Of a stretch of DNA of 8,736 nt, positions 1 to 6,413 are shown one piece after another; position 1 is the stretch's first letter; every line of letters begins with the position of its first letter. The translations under genes and the position numbers were made by a program. Origin of the DNA: Chlamydiota bacterium (GTDB taxonomy: Bacteria > Auribacterota > UBA3054 > B51-G9); the NCBI GenBank assembly GCA_003648225.1, contig QMOL01000113.1, forward strand, positions 1-8,736, read 5' to 3'. A model generated the notes under the pieces. That model was given only the letters and a program-made list of their open reading frames with translations, ran no database searches and was not told the origin of the DNA.

Positions 1-6
1 TATATT

Positions 7-168
7 TTACTTTAGCATTGCCCGTTGCTTTTTAATGTAGGTAATAGGAGCTATACCTGTAATTCTTTTAAATTGTTTGGAAAAATATGAGCTGTTCTCA
101 AAACCGGTTATCTTTCTGAAAAGTGTGTCTGAAATTATTTTCTGACATATAAACTTTTTTTTGATATA
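7..168 (-). pseudogene. AraC/XylS-family regulator, decayed C-terminal remnant
   Basis: Read on the minus strand, this frame ends at a TAA (bases 9-7). It encodes the last helix-turn-helix of an AraC-type DNA-binding domain: residues reading TGFENSSYFSKQFKRITG, then a P-x-x-Y segment (APITYIKKQR), match the family pattern GF-x-x-x-SYFS-x-x-FK-x-x-G-x-x-P-x-x-Y. The frame is closed upstream by an in-frame TAG at 171-169, with no start codon and only about 50 codons where a full regulator has about 280. A neighbouring minus-strand frame (about 235-165, containing GYMQYFNFADSISKK) could be the continuation of the same domain after a shift in the T8 run at 155-162, but the match there is weak. 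The rest of the regulator would lie where the 249 gene now sits, so the gene was probably truncated by rearrangement. The helix just before GF is degenerate, which also suggests decay. It is unlikely to be functional. Confidence 0.65.
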
Positions 169-202
169 CTATCTGCAAAATTAAAGTACTGCATATAACC
201 TA

Positions 203-226
203 TTCTGTCTATTTTATCTGACAGAA
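203..226. repeat. Inverted repeat in the leader of the 249 gene
   Basis: TTCTGTC (203-209) and GACAGAA (220-226) are perfect 7-bp inverted repeats separated by a 10-base AT-rich loop. They lie just upstream of the start of the beta-helix gene. This could be an operator half-site pair or an mRNA hairpin near the ribosome entry site. There is no T run, so it is not a terminator. I saw no convincing -35/-10 pair in 100-248. Confidence 0.35.
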
Positions 227-248
227 CTAAAATGAAAAAAATGAAAAA

Positions 249-2057
249 ATGAAATTATCACTAATTGTTATTATCCTTTTGCTCGCTTGTCTTAAAATAT
301 CGGCTTATACCGTGGAAATTGATCCTATAACACCGCTGACTAATTATATTAGTCTCGGAGAATGGAACACCGATCCCATAAATGCATTACGGACGTTGAT
401 TTTGAAAAATCGTCCGTTGCCACTTACCAATCTTAATGTTGTGACTCACGTGAACGTTGCGGATTTCGGTGCGATCGCGAATGATGGCAAGGATGATCGC
501 GCGGCGGTTTCTGCTGCAATTGCACAGGCTAAATTGATGGCAGGTCCGGTGCAGATTGATTTTGTTTCTGGAGTGTATGACTTTTTTGCTGTAACTCCGG
601 AGTTTTCCGTGAGTATTGCTAACACCGTCATTCCACTTCAAGACTGTGAAAAACTAATTATAGATGGGCATGACGCGGAAATTATGATTCATCGTCAGGA
701 TGTTTCTTTTGTCTGGATATGGTCATCAACGAACCTGATTATCCGCAACTTTTACATTGATTATAATTCACTTCCTTTTTCGCAGGGGGTCGTTACAGAA
801 ATTATTCCTGATAAAACAGGCTTTTTAATGAAGCTGGATCCGGGATTTCCCGCGCCAAACGATTCGTTTTTCGAAAGTTGCGATTCATGGGGTATGCTGA
901 AGAATGCGGCACAGCCCGGGCGACTGAAGGCGAATGTCTCCTCGTTTTTCAGATATGCTGATATTCTTGACGAGAGCAGCAATATGTTCCGCGTGACGTT
1001 GGCGAATACCGATCAGATATCAAGTTTCGAGGTTGGGGATGCGTTTGTAATTAACGGTCGGTCAGCTGCGATCGGGCGGTATGGGCGATCGGAAAATATT
1101 ACCTTTGACCGGCTCACAATTTATGCCTGTCCGGGCTCGCTGTTTGTCGGTAGCCAGACTTCCAAGCTCAATGTTTTGAATTGCAATGGGCAGTTGAAAG
1201 GCAATCGCCTGATTGTCAGCGGCGCGGACGGAGTTCATTGTCAGTCGGCGCGTATAGGTCCCTGGATTGAAAATTGTGATTTTGAGGGTTTATCTGACGA
1301 CTGCCTGAATATCTACGGTTTGCCTATCTATGTTTTGGAGCAGCTTTCCCCAACGCAAATGACTGTCTATGCACGCGCTTCCATTCAGCCGGGCGACCGT
1401 TTGGCCTTTTTCAACCCGAACGCGGGGAGGATCATGCAGGAAACAACGGTAGTTTCCTATTCGGGCTCTACTCTCGTGCTTTCCGATCCGGTGGAGAAGA
1501 TGAACATTGCGCCGGTGGGAACCCCGGTTGATGTTCGCGGCTGGAAGATCTACGACCACGCTTACAATCTGGATACTATTGGGAACTATTTTATTTATCG
1601 CAACAATCACATGCACGATGGTCGCCGCTACGGTATTTTTATCAAAGCCAGCTACGGCCTGGTTGAAAACAACATTTTTGAGGGACTTTCACGAACCGGA
1701 ATAGTTCTTGAAAACAATTGCAATTGGCCGGAAGGGTTTTATGCTCAAAACCTCATTATCCAAAATAACCGGGTTTCGGAGTGCGGCTACGGGAATTGGG
1801 ATCCTTGTATGGCGATTTCTTCTCTGAAGTTAACAGGGTTCATGGAAACTCCGATACAAAAAAATATGTATCTTTTAAATAATACATTCAACGCGGTTAC
1901 CGGTCCGGCATTGGAATTGAGTGGGGTTTCCAATATGGTGGTGAAAGGCAATACATTCACGAGCGGTTCGACAACCGGTCCGTTGATTACTATCCAGCAT
2001 TCGGGAAATATTATTTTGACCAATAATTTGGATCAGGGGCGGATAGAGTTTAGGTAA
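249..2057 (+). CDS. Secreted right-handed beta-helix enzyme, GH110-like (putative alpha-1,3-galactosidase)
   Basis: 602 residues, probably exported. Residues 1-19 form a short hydrophobic signal sequence ending ISA, with signal peptidase I cleavage before Y20. LLAC at 12-15 resembles a lipobox, but -2 Leu and +2 Leu make a lipoprotein less likely. Residues 69-100 (VADFGA, then DGKDDRAAV) are the characteristic opening of pectate-lyase-3/parallel beta-helix proteins. An IDYNSLPFSQG segment (170-180) follows, and coil repeats of the N-x-x-NN type run to the C terminus (for example VENNIFEG 472-479, IIQNNRVS 503-510). ADGVHC (326-331) and SDDCLNIYG (349-357) place Asp327 and Asp350/Asp351 in the D...DD arrangement I recall for GH110, and a beta-rich insertion (about 360-430) follows as in that family. 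Length also fits GH110 (about 600). Activity on terminal alpha-1,3-galactose is inference; a different beta-helix hydrolase or lyase is possible. There is no SD before this ATG; ATGs at 232 and 241 are in another frame across A runs. Sampled stretches reach 55-60% GC, higher than the neighbouring genes. Confidence 0.75.
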   Translation: MKLSLIVIILLLACLKISAYTVEIDPITPLTNYISLGEWNTDPINALRTLILKNRPLPLTNLNVVTHVNVADFGAIANDGKDDRAAVSAAIAQAKLMAGPVQIDFVSGVYDFFAVTPEFSVSIANTVIPLQDCEKLIIDGHDAEIMIHRQDVSFVWIWSSTNLIIRNFYIDYNSLPFSQGVVTEIIPDKTGFLMKLDPGFPAPNDSFFESCDSWGMLKNAAQPGRLKANVSSFFRYADILDESSNMFRVTLANTDQISSFEVGDAFVINGRSAAIGRYGRSENITFDRLTIYACPGSLFVGSQTSKLNVLNCNGQLKGNRLIVSGADGVHCQSARIGPWIENCDFEGLSDDCLNIYGLPIYVLEQLSPTQMTVYARASIQPGDRLAFFNPNAGRIMQETTVVSYSGSTLVLSDPVEKMNIAPVGTPVDVRGWKIYDHAYNLDTIGNYFIYRNNHMHDGRRYGIFIKASYGLVENNIFEGLSRTGIVLENNCNWPEGFYAQNLIIQNNRVSECGYGNWDPCMAISSLKLTGFMETPIQKNMYLLNNTFNAVTGPALELSGVSNMVVKGNTFTSGSTTGPLITIQHSGNIILTNNLDQGRIEFR

Positions 2058-2066
2058 AGAAAGAGC

Positions 2067-2092
2067 GGAGAAATTCAGGCGGGAATTTTTTC
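2067..2092 (+). terminator. Likely intrinsic terminator of the 249 gene
   Basis: AAATTC (2071-2076) pairs with GAATTT (2083-2088) around a 6-base AGGCGG loop. The stem extends outward to about 10 pairs, including two G-U pairs, into the T6 run at 2086-2091. It lies 10 bases after the stop codon. The stem is AT-rich and part of the T run is inside it, so it may be only moderately efficient. Confidence 0.45.
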
Positions 2093-2172
2093 AGCCATAT
2101 ATCTACGAGAAAAAAGAAAATTTATCTATTGGTTTTTGTGTTATATAGTTTATATAATATGACAAATAGTTA

Positions 2173-2201
2173 TTGAAATCTTATGTGCTTTTTGGTATTA
2201 T
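2173..2201 (+). promoter_or_regulatory. Putative sigma-70 promoter of the metallophosphoesterase gene
   Basis: TTGAAA (2173-2178) and TATTAT (2196-2201) are separated by exactly 17 bases; each differs from consensus at one position. Transcription would start near 2208, giving a leader of about 35 bases that contains the SD. A second, weaker candidate lies upstream: TTGGTT (2129-2134), an 18-base spacer and a perfect TATAAT (2153-2158). In DNA this AT-rich some matches are expected by chance, and the sigma-70 consensus may not apply fully in this phylum. Confidence 0.45.
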
Positions 2202-2232
2202 TGTTGCGCTAACTAAAATATAATCTTTAAAT

Positions 2233-2238
2233 AGGAAA
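2233..2238 (+). promoter_or_regulatory. Ribosome binding site of the metallophosphoesterase gene
   Basis: AGGAAA lies 4 bases before ATG 2243 and 7 before the adjacent in-frame ATG 2246. The better spacing favours initiation at 2246, which would remove one Met from the N terminus without affecting the signal peptide. Confidence 0.5.
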
Positions 2239-2242
2239 TAAT

Positions 2243-3847
2243 ATGATGATAATTAAAAAAAGTATTGCTGTCTGTTTTATTGTGATTTTGACTGTGGCCG
2301 CGTCAATGGCCTTCGCGGCTGATAAAACACGTTCTGGAAACCTTCTTGCTGATGCTGCCCGAACTGTTGCTTGTTGCGATGACAATGCAGCCCCCGTATT
2401 TCAGAAAGTTGTGAATTTTGATAAATCCGGGAAAAACGTTGTCACTTTCCGCACAATATTTCAGGTTAAGAATCCGGAAAGCTTTGTAGCGCTGGAATTG
2501 GAAAAACCGAACCATATAAAAGATTTTACGTTAAATGGAAAACCAATTCCGAAACCTATGAAAGGAATGATTTACAAAACCATTCCAGGTATTCCGGCAT
2601 CCCTGTTGAAAAAAGGGTTGAATGAACTTCGAGCAAAATTGACTGTAGATGTGAAAGCACAGAAAGACAAGAAAACATCTAAAACTTCTTTTGTTCCAAA
2701 ACAAATTAATTCCAAGGATGTAAATATTCAGCTGTTTGGGCTTACTCCCGCGGCACTCACCTTTCAAACAGGTCCGATTCTTGGCTGTGCCGGTGAAAAT
2801 ATGTTCACAGTAACCTGTCGCGTGAATATTCCTGCCGAGGTAGTTCTTGAAGTGAATGGTCAGAAATATATATCTAAACCAGCATTGCTTCACTCTTTCA
2901 AAGTAGAAGGTCTGAAAGCAGATACGCAGTATCAATATTCTCTGAAAGCACGTCTTTCACCCAAAAATGATTTCCAAACATCGGTCGGGCCATTCACTGT
3001 GCGAACACTGAAAGGCGGCGATAAATTTTCTTTTGTAATTGTTGGTGACAGCCGTTCATATCCTGAAAATTGGGCTAAAGTTGCTGCGGCTATCACAGCT
3101 GCGAAACCTGCATTTACAGTTTTTGTCGGCGATATGGTAACGTACGGTCTAAATGATTATGAATGGGATGAGCAGCATTTCAGTCCGGCAAAAGAATTTT
3201 TCTCATCCATTCCTTATTATGGAATAGTTGGCAATCATGAAAGAGATTGTCCGTTATTCACTAATATTTTCCAAACACCGGGAGGTGGAAAAAACTGGTC
3301 GCAGGAAATCGGTTCGACACTGATAATAGGCATTGATGGAACGATGGACTGGGAAAGCGATGGTGTTCAAACAAAATGGCTGGAAAATATTCTCGCTAAT
3401 TCAAAAGCAAAATTTATTTTTCTTGCCAGTCATTATCCTGCCTGGACTTCAGGCGGACATGGCAAACTCAAAGACGGTCGGCCAAGGGAAAGAACTATCA
3501 AACTTGGGCAGGACGTATTAATGCCGCTTCTGAAAAAATATAATGCGACCGCCATGTTCGCGGGCCATGACCATTTTTACGAACGATCAGAACCGGATGG
3601 CGGTGTTACCATGATCATAGCCGGTGGAGCCGGTGTGGGGACAAGCCATAAGGTCAAAGACCCGGAAAAACAAAATCCTTATTCCAAAGTGTTCGAAAGC
3701 AAACATCACTATACTCTTATTACAGTCGATGGAGATGTTTGCACGATGAAGGCTATTACACCGGAAGGTGTAGTTCTAGACACACGTAGCTGGGATTCCA
3801 GAAAAGGAGGTTTTTGGAATAGACTGTTAAATATTTTCACGTTTTAA
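2243..3847 (+). CDS. Secreted purple-acid-phosphatase-like metallophosphoesterase
   Basis: 534 residues. Residues 1-26 are a clear signal peptide: KK at 5-6, a hydrophobic core, and AFA before A26-D27. Residues about 50-160 form a beta-rich region, including NGKPIPKP at 98-105, that I do not recognise. Residues about 186-255 look like the fibronectin-III/Ig-like domain that precedes the catalytic domain in purple acid phosphatases (V-x-L-K-A-D-T-x-Y-x-Y pattern at 221-232). The calcineurin-like catalytic domain (about 261-500) has all five metal-binding blocks in order: GDS (Asp269), GDM (Asp297), GNHE (Asn331-His332), SHYP (His397) and GHDHFYER (His442, His444). The family tyrosine ligand usually follows GDxx-Y; here the nearest is Tyr301, one place further on, so the metal site may differ. 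The enzyme would release phosphate from extracytoplasmic phosphoesters; its substrate, perhaps a phosphorylated glycan, is unknown. It has its own promoter and sits among glycan hydrolase genes. Confidence 0.85.
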   Translation: MMIIKKSIAVCFIVILTVAASMAFAADKTRSGNLLADAARTVACCDDNAAPVFQKVVNFDKSGKNVVTFRTIFQVKNPESFVALELEKPNHIKDFTLNGKPIPKPMKGMIYKTIPGIPASLLKKGLNELRAKLTVDVKAQKDKKTSKTSFVPKQINSKDVNIQLFGLTPAALTFQTGPILGCAGENMFTVTCRVNIPAEVVLEVNGQKYISKPALLHSFKVEGLKADTQYQYSLKARLSPKNDFQTSVGPFTVRTLKGGDKFSFVIVGDSRSYPENWAKVAAAITAAKPAFTVFVGDMVTYGLNDYEWDEQHFSPAKEFFSSIPYYGIVGNHERDCPLFTNIFQTPGGGKNWSQEIGSTLIIGIDGTMDWESDGVQTKWLENILANSKAKFIFLASHYPAWTSGGHGKLKDGRPRERTIKLGQDVLMPLLKKYNATAMFAGHDHFYERSEPDGGVTMIIAGGAGVGTSHKVKDPEKQNPYSKVFESKHHYTLITVDGDVCTMKAITPEGVVLDTRSWDSRKGGFWNRLLNIFTF

Positions 3848-3966
3848 TTGTTAAATCAGTTTCGGATTTAAATTAGAAACGCTCGAAGAGGGAAATGTCC
3901 TGCCGACCTCTTGACCGGCGTATGCTTAGTTTTTCCAGTGACCAAAATTAAAATCCCTCAACCCAC

Positions 3967-3986
3967 TCCCGATGGAATAATCGGGA
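3967..3986. repeat. Perfect hairpin in the 3848-4061 spacer
   Basis: TCCCGAT (3967-3973) and ATCGGGA (3980-3986) form a perfect 7-bp stem with a GGAATA loop. No T run follows directly (TGTTCCACTTT), so classical intrinsic termination is unlikely; it could be an operator, an mRNA-stability element or a processing site. A weaker pair, AAGAGG (3886-3891) with CCTCTT (3907-3912), lies upstream. I see no gene in 3848-4014. Confidence 0.4.
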
Positions 3987-4014
3987 TGTTCCACTTTAAG
4001 GAAAGGGGGAATCG

Positions 4015-4065
4015 ATGAACTTGCCTTTTAGTCAAAATATACTTTCAACAACTAATAGTTTATGA
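4015..4065 (+). CDS. Possible 16-residue leader ORF overlapping the next start
   Basis: ATG 4015 opens a 16-codon frame (MNLPFSQNILSTTNSL) that ends in TGA 4063-4065, overlapping ATG 4062 of the next gene as ATGA. It is preceded at 4-base spacing by AAAGGGGGA (4002-4010), the strongest SD-like sequence in the window, while ATG 4062 has none. The arrangement would allow translational coupling of the DUF4832 gene to the leader. It has no family signature and could be coincidental. Confidence 0.3.
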   Translation: MNLPFSQNILSTTNSL

Positions 4066-5486
4066 AAAAGCTGCAACAATTCATACCGGTATTAATATTT
4101 TTGTCCATGGCTATGTCTATAAATGCAGTAACAGTCTTTCCAAAAGACACGAAAGCCGCCCTTGTTAATCCCGGCATGGGATGGGTTTTGTATTTTTATT
4201 CAAATATTCCGGAAAATTATGGCTCAAAACTTGAACCTTCAGATACTGTTGACGATTTTCCGGGATTGTCAACTGTGTTTATGAGAATTCCGTGGGCTTT
4301 CATTGAACCTGAAGAAGGAAAGTTCAACTGGCCTATTCTTGACACTCCCGCACAGCGTTGGATTGATAAAGGAAAACGAATCTCATTATGTCTGACCAGT
4401 TCAGAAAACTGGATGAAATATCCAACTCCGGAATGGGTGAAAAAAGCTGGCGCAAGAGGTACTTTTTATCAGTTCGGAAAAGGCAGGGTTGTACGTAGTG
4501 AAACTTGGGACCCCTTTTTTGATGACCCGGTTTTTCTGAGAAAACTTGATGATTTCCTCGCCGCGGTCGCTAAAAGATATGATGGAAACCCAAATGTTGA
4601 ATATATTTTTGTCGGCACTTATGGTCTTTGGGGAGAAGGCCACACCTTTATGAGCAGCAATCAGGACAGTTTAAAAATCAAAAAAGCTCACATTGATTTA
4701 CATCTTAAACATTTCAAAAAAACTCAGCTGTGCATTAGCGATGACTTTGCCGGGCATGATAAACCCGGACGCAGGTTTCCAATTACTGACTACGCTTTCT
4801 CTAAAGGTGTAACAATCCACGATGACAGTATTTTAGTACAACCACCGCCGAATTCCTGGTATCATGCCGAAATGGCTCAAAAATTCTGGCCAAAAATGCC
4901 GGTTGTTCTTGAACACGAGCATTATGGTGGTTCTGTTAAACGCGGTGCATGGGATGGTAAACTTTTGCTTAAATCGGTTGAAGATTACCATGCCAGTTTT
5001 ATGTCTGTTCACTGGGAACCAAAAATTTTCTTAAAAGAAAATCGCAAAATTATTGATGAAATTAATTTGAGGTTGGGGTACCGGTTACTGCCAACAGAAG
5101 TTACCTGGCCAAAAACTATAAAGATCGGTAAAAGGTTTAAAGTACGGTGGACGTGGTCAAATAAAGGAGTGGCTCCATGCTATTCCGGCGGGTTTCCCGC
5201 CCTGACACTAAAAGATGCCAAAGGCGGAATTGTCTCGGTGCTGAGCGATGATACACTCAATATGCGTGACTTGAAAGTTGGACCTTCCACAAATTCTCCA
5301 ATCACAAAACACGAAAGCGAATTTGTTGTCGGACTTATTGCTCCTGCCATAAGACCGGGCAGCTACGATGTGTTTGTTTCGGTTGGTGATCGTGACGGAA
5401 CGCCGAGAATTGCTCTTCCATTGAAAGGAGATGACGGTTATCGCCGTTACAAGTTAGGCACCATCACAATAGAAAACAGAAAATAG
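4062..5486 (+). CDS. Secreted DUF4832-type putative glycoside hydrolase (TIM barrel plus Ig-like tail)
   Basis: 474 residues. Residues 1-22 are a signal peptide (KK, hydrophobic core, SINA before V23). NPGMGW (36-41) is the hallmark opening of DUF4832 proteins. RIPWAFIEPEEGKFNW (75-90) matches the strand-2 region of clan GH-A barrels such as GH42 and GH35, where W-x-x-IEP-x-xG-x-(F/Y)-x-W is typical. The likely acid/base is Glu192 in LWGEGH (189-194). A nucleophile candidate is Glu284 or Glu286 in VLEHEHYGG (282-290), at about the place expected for strand 7. Residues about 340-474 form a beta-sandwich with WSNKGVAPCY (365-374), a typical C-terminal partner of this barrel. Sugar specificity cannot be read from the sequence, though beta-galactosidase-like activity is often assigned by similarity. 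The start is supported by the signal peptide rather than by an SD. It may head a transcript reaching through 7813. Confidence 0.75.
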   Translation: MKKLQQFIPVLIFLSMAMSINAVTVFPKDTKAALVNPGMGWVLYFYSNIPENYGSKLEPSDTVDDFPGLSTVFMRIPWAFIEPEEGKFNWPILDTPAQRWIDKGKRISLCLTSSENWMKYPTPEWVKKAGARGTFYQFGKGRVVRSETWDPFFDDPVFLRKLDDFLAAVAKRYDGNPNVEYIFVGTYGLWGEGHTFMSSNQDSLKIKKAHIDLHLKHFKKTQLCISDDFAGHDKPGRRFPITDYAFSKGVTIHDDSILVQPPPNSWYHAEMAQKFWPKMPVVLEHEHYGGSVKRGAWDGKLLLKSVEDYHASFMSVHWEPKIFLKENRKIIDEINLRLGYRLLPTEVTWPKTIKIGKRFKVRWTWSNKGVAPCYSGGFPALTLKDAKGGIVSVLSDDTLNMRDLKVGPSTNSPITKHESEFVVGLIAPAIRPGSYDVFVSVGDRDGTPRIALPLKGDDGYRRYKLGTITIENRK

Positions 5487-5531
5487 TATATCCTCTGGAA
5501 ATTTTATCTTGATTTTCATACAATTATATGA

Positions 5532-5551
5532 AATCATTTTACAAAATGATT
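5532..5551. repeat. 9-bp palindrome in an AT-rich spacer
   Basis: AATCATTTT (5532-5540) and AAAATGATT (5543-5551) are perfect inverted repeats around AC. As RNA it would form an 8-bp stem with a TACA loop, followed 12 bases later by a T6 run (5565-5570). This could be a weak terminator of the 4062 gene or a protein-binding site. It overlaps ATG 5528, which I do not accept as a start. Confidence 0.35.
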
Positions 5552-5593
5552 AACAGCAGAATAATTTTTTATAAAAAGCAATATTTGATTTTT

Positions 5594-5647
5594 AATTGTT
5601 TTGTCAATAATTGTTTTGTCAATAAATTTAATTTTTTAATTGTTTTG
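5594..5647 (+). repeat. 15-bp tandem repeat, two perfect units plus a partial third
   Basis: The unit AATTGTTTTGTCAAT occurs twice head to tail (5594-5608 and 5609-5623). The core AATTGTTTTG recurs at 5638-5647, where its TTG is the proposed start codon of the broken gene. If this stretch were translated from 5528 it would give NCFVN twice, an unlikely N terminus. Replication slippage is the simplest origin. Confidence 0.6.
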
Positions 5648-6396
5648 CATAAAAAAACTATAAATATATTATTTCTTTCCTTATTCCTTTTCTCAGATAA
5701 TTGTTATGCCTATGAAACAGGCGGCTCCAATTATATTTCTTATGATCTTAACGGCTATGATTACAAAGCTTTTAAAAAAGGAGTAGAATGGCACGAAAAA
5801 ATCAAAACAGTTGTTGGTCATTATCATGAAAACACGAATGCAGTTATCCAACAATTGACAAATATGAGAAAAGCGGGTCAGGAAAAAATCGCGTTCGTAA
5901 TCTGGCACGGAAGGCTGGACCCGTCTGTAAAAAATCAAAGAACTCGGCTTTAATGAAGTACAAATACGGTTTTGTCCAATGGGTCCGGCACAACCATTAG
6001 GCTGGAAAAAATGGAATGAACTTTATTTTCTGGAAAATTGGAGCTTCCTCGTGAATGTTCGTAATGCCGTTGAATCGGTGTTCGCAGGTTCAAATGTTCA
6101 AAGATGGTATGATCTTCATGCCGAAGGAGGAGGACAAACACGTGGCAAAAATCCCGAATACAACAGAAGAATGTGGGATAATTATGTTTCTACAAAATGA
6201 ACATCGTAAACCGATTATAATTCAGGAAACTTACTATAATAACGCGAAACAATTTCGCTTATTGTATAAAAAAGCAAAATCTTTGAATCTAAAACTGAGA
6301 ACAATCATGCAGTGGCCATGGGAAGAAGGTGTCAAAGTTACTCATTATAGTGTTACCTACCCTGAAAAATATAATAATTATATAATTTCTAAATAA
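5645..6396 (+). pseudogene. Broken secreted TIM-barrel-like protein, two frameshifts
   Basis: Three overlapping frames encode consecutive parts of one protein. Frame one runs from TTG 5645, which gives a clean signal peptide (MHKKTINILFLSLFLFSDN, then CYA before YETGG), to about 5929, ending in VIWHGRLDPSV. Dropping one A from the A6 run (5929-5934) continues as KIKELGFNEVQIRFCPMG and on through ENWSFLVNVRNAVESV and YDLHAEGGG to about 6194. Dropping one A from the A4 run (6194-6197) continues as NEHRKPIIIQETYYN to WPWEEGV and the TAA at 6394-6396. Corrected length is about 249 residues. The hydrophobic strands ending in acidic residues (YDLHAE, IIQET) suggest a glycoside-hydrolase-like barrel, but I cannot name the family. 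The product looks short for a complete barrel, and segments may also be missing at the breakpoints. ATG 5528 is in frame but would add a 39-residue AT-rich, repeat-coded extension ahead of the signal peptide. It lies 17 bases before the GH4 gene and may once have been in its operon. Confidence 0.65.
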
Positions 6397-6401
6397 CAAA
6401 A

Positions 6402-6407
6402 AAAGGA
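6402..6407 (+). promoter_or_regulatory. Ribosome binding site of the GH4 gene
   Basis: AAAGGA ends 6 bases before ATG 6414, well spaced, within the 17-base gap that follows the broken gene. It fixes the GH4 start. Confidence 0.6.
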
Positions 6408-6413
6408 CATAAA

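Noticed and set aside
284..295. Lipoprotein signal (LLAC) in the 249 product
   Set aside because: Leu at -2 and Leu at +2 fit poorly, and a signal peptidase I site (ISA) follows four residues later.
3967..3990. Hairpin at 3967-3986 as terminator of the phosphoesterase gene
   Set aside because: The stem is good, but no T run follows within the next bases.
5528..5644. ATG 5528 as the start of the broken gene
   Set aside because: It would put a 39-residue AT-rich, repeat-coded stretch before the signal peptide and lies across a palindrome with no SD. TTG 5645 gives a normal signal peptide.
5925..6200. Programmed frameshifting in the broken gene
   Set aside because: Two separate shifts would be needed in one short gene, with no stimulatory structure or SD-like element seen at either site. 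Decay or read error is simpler.
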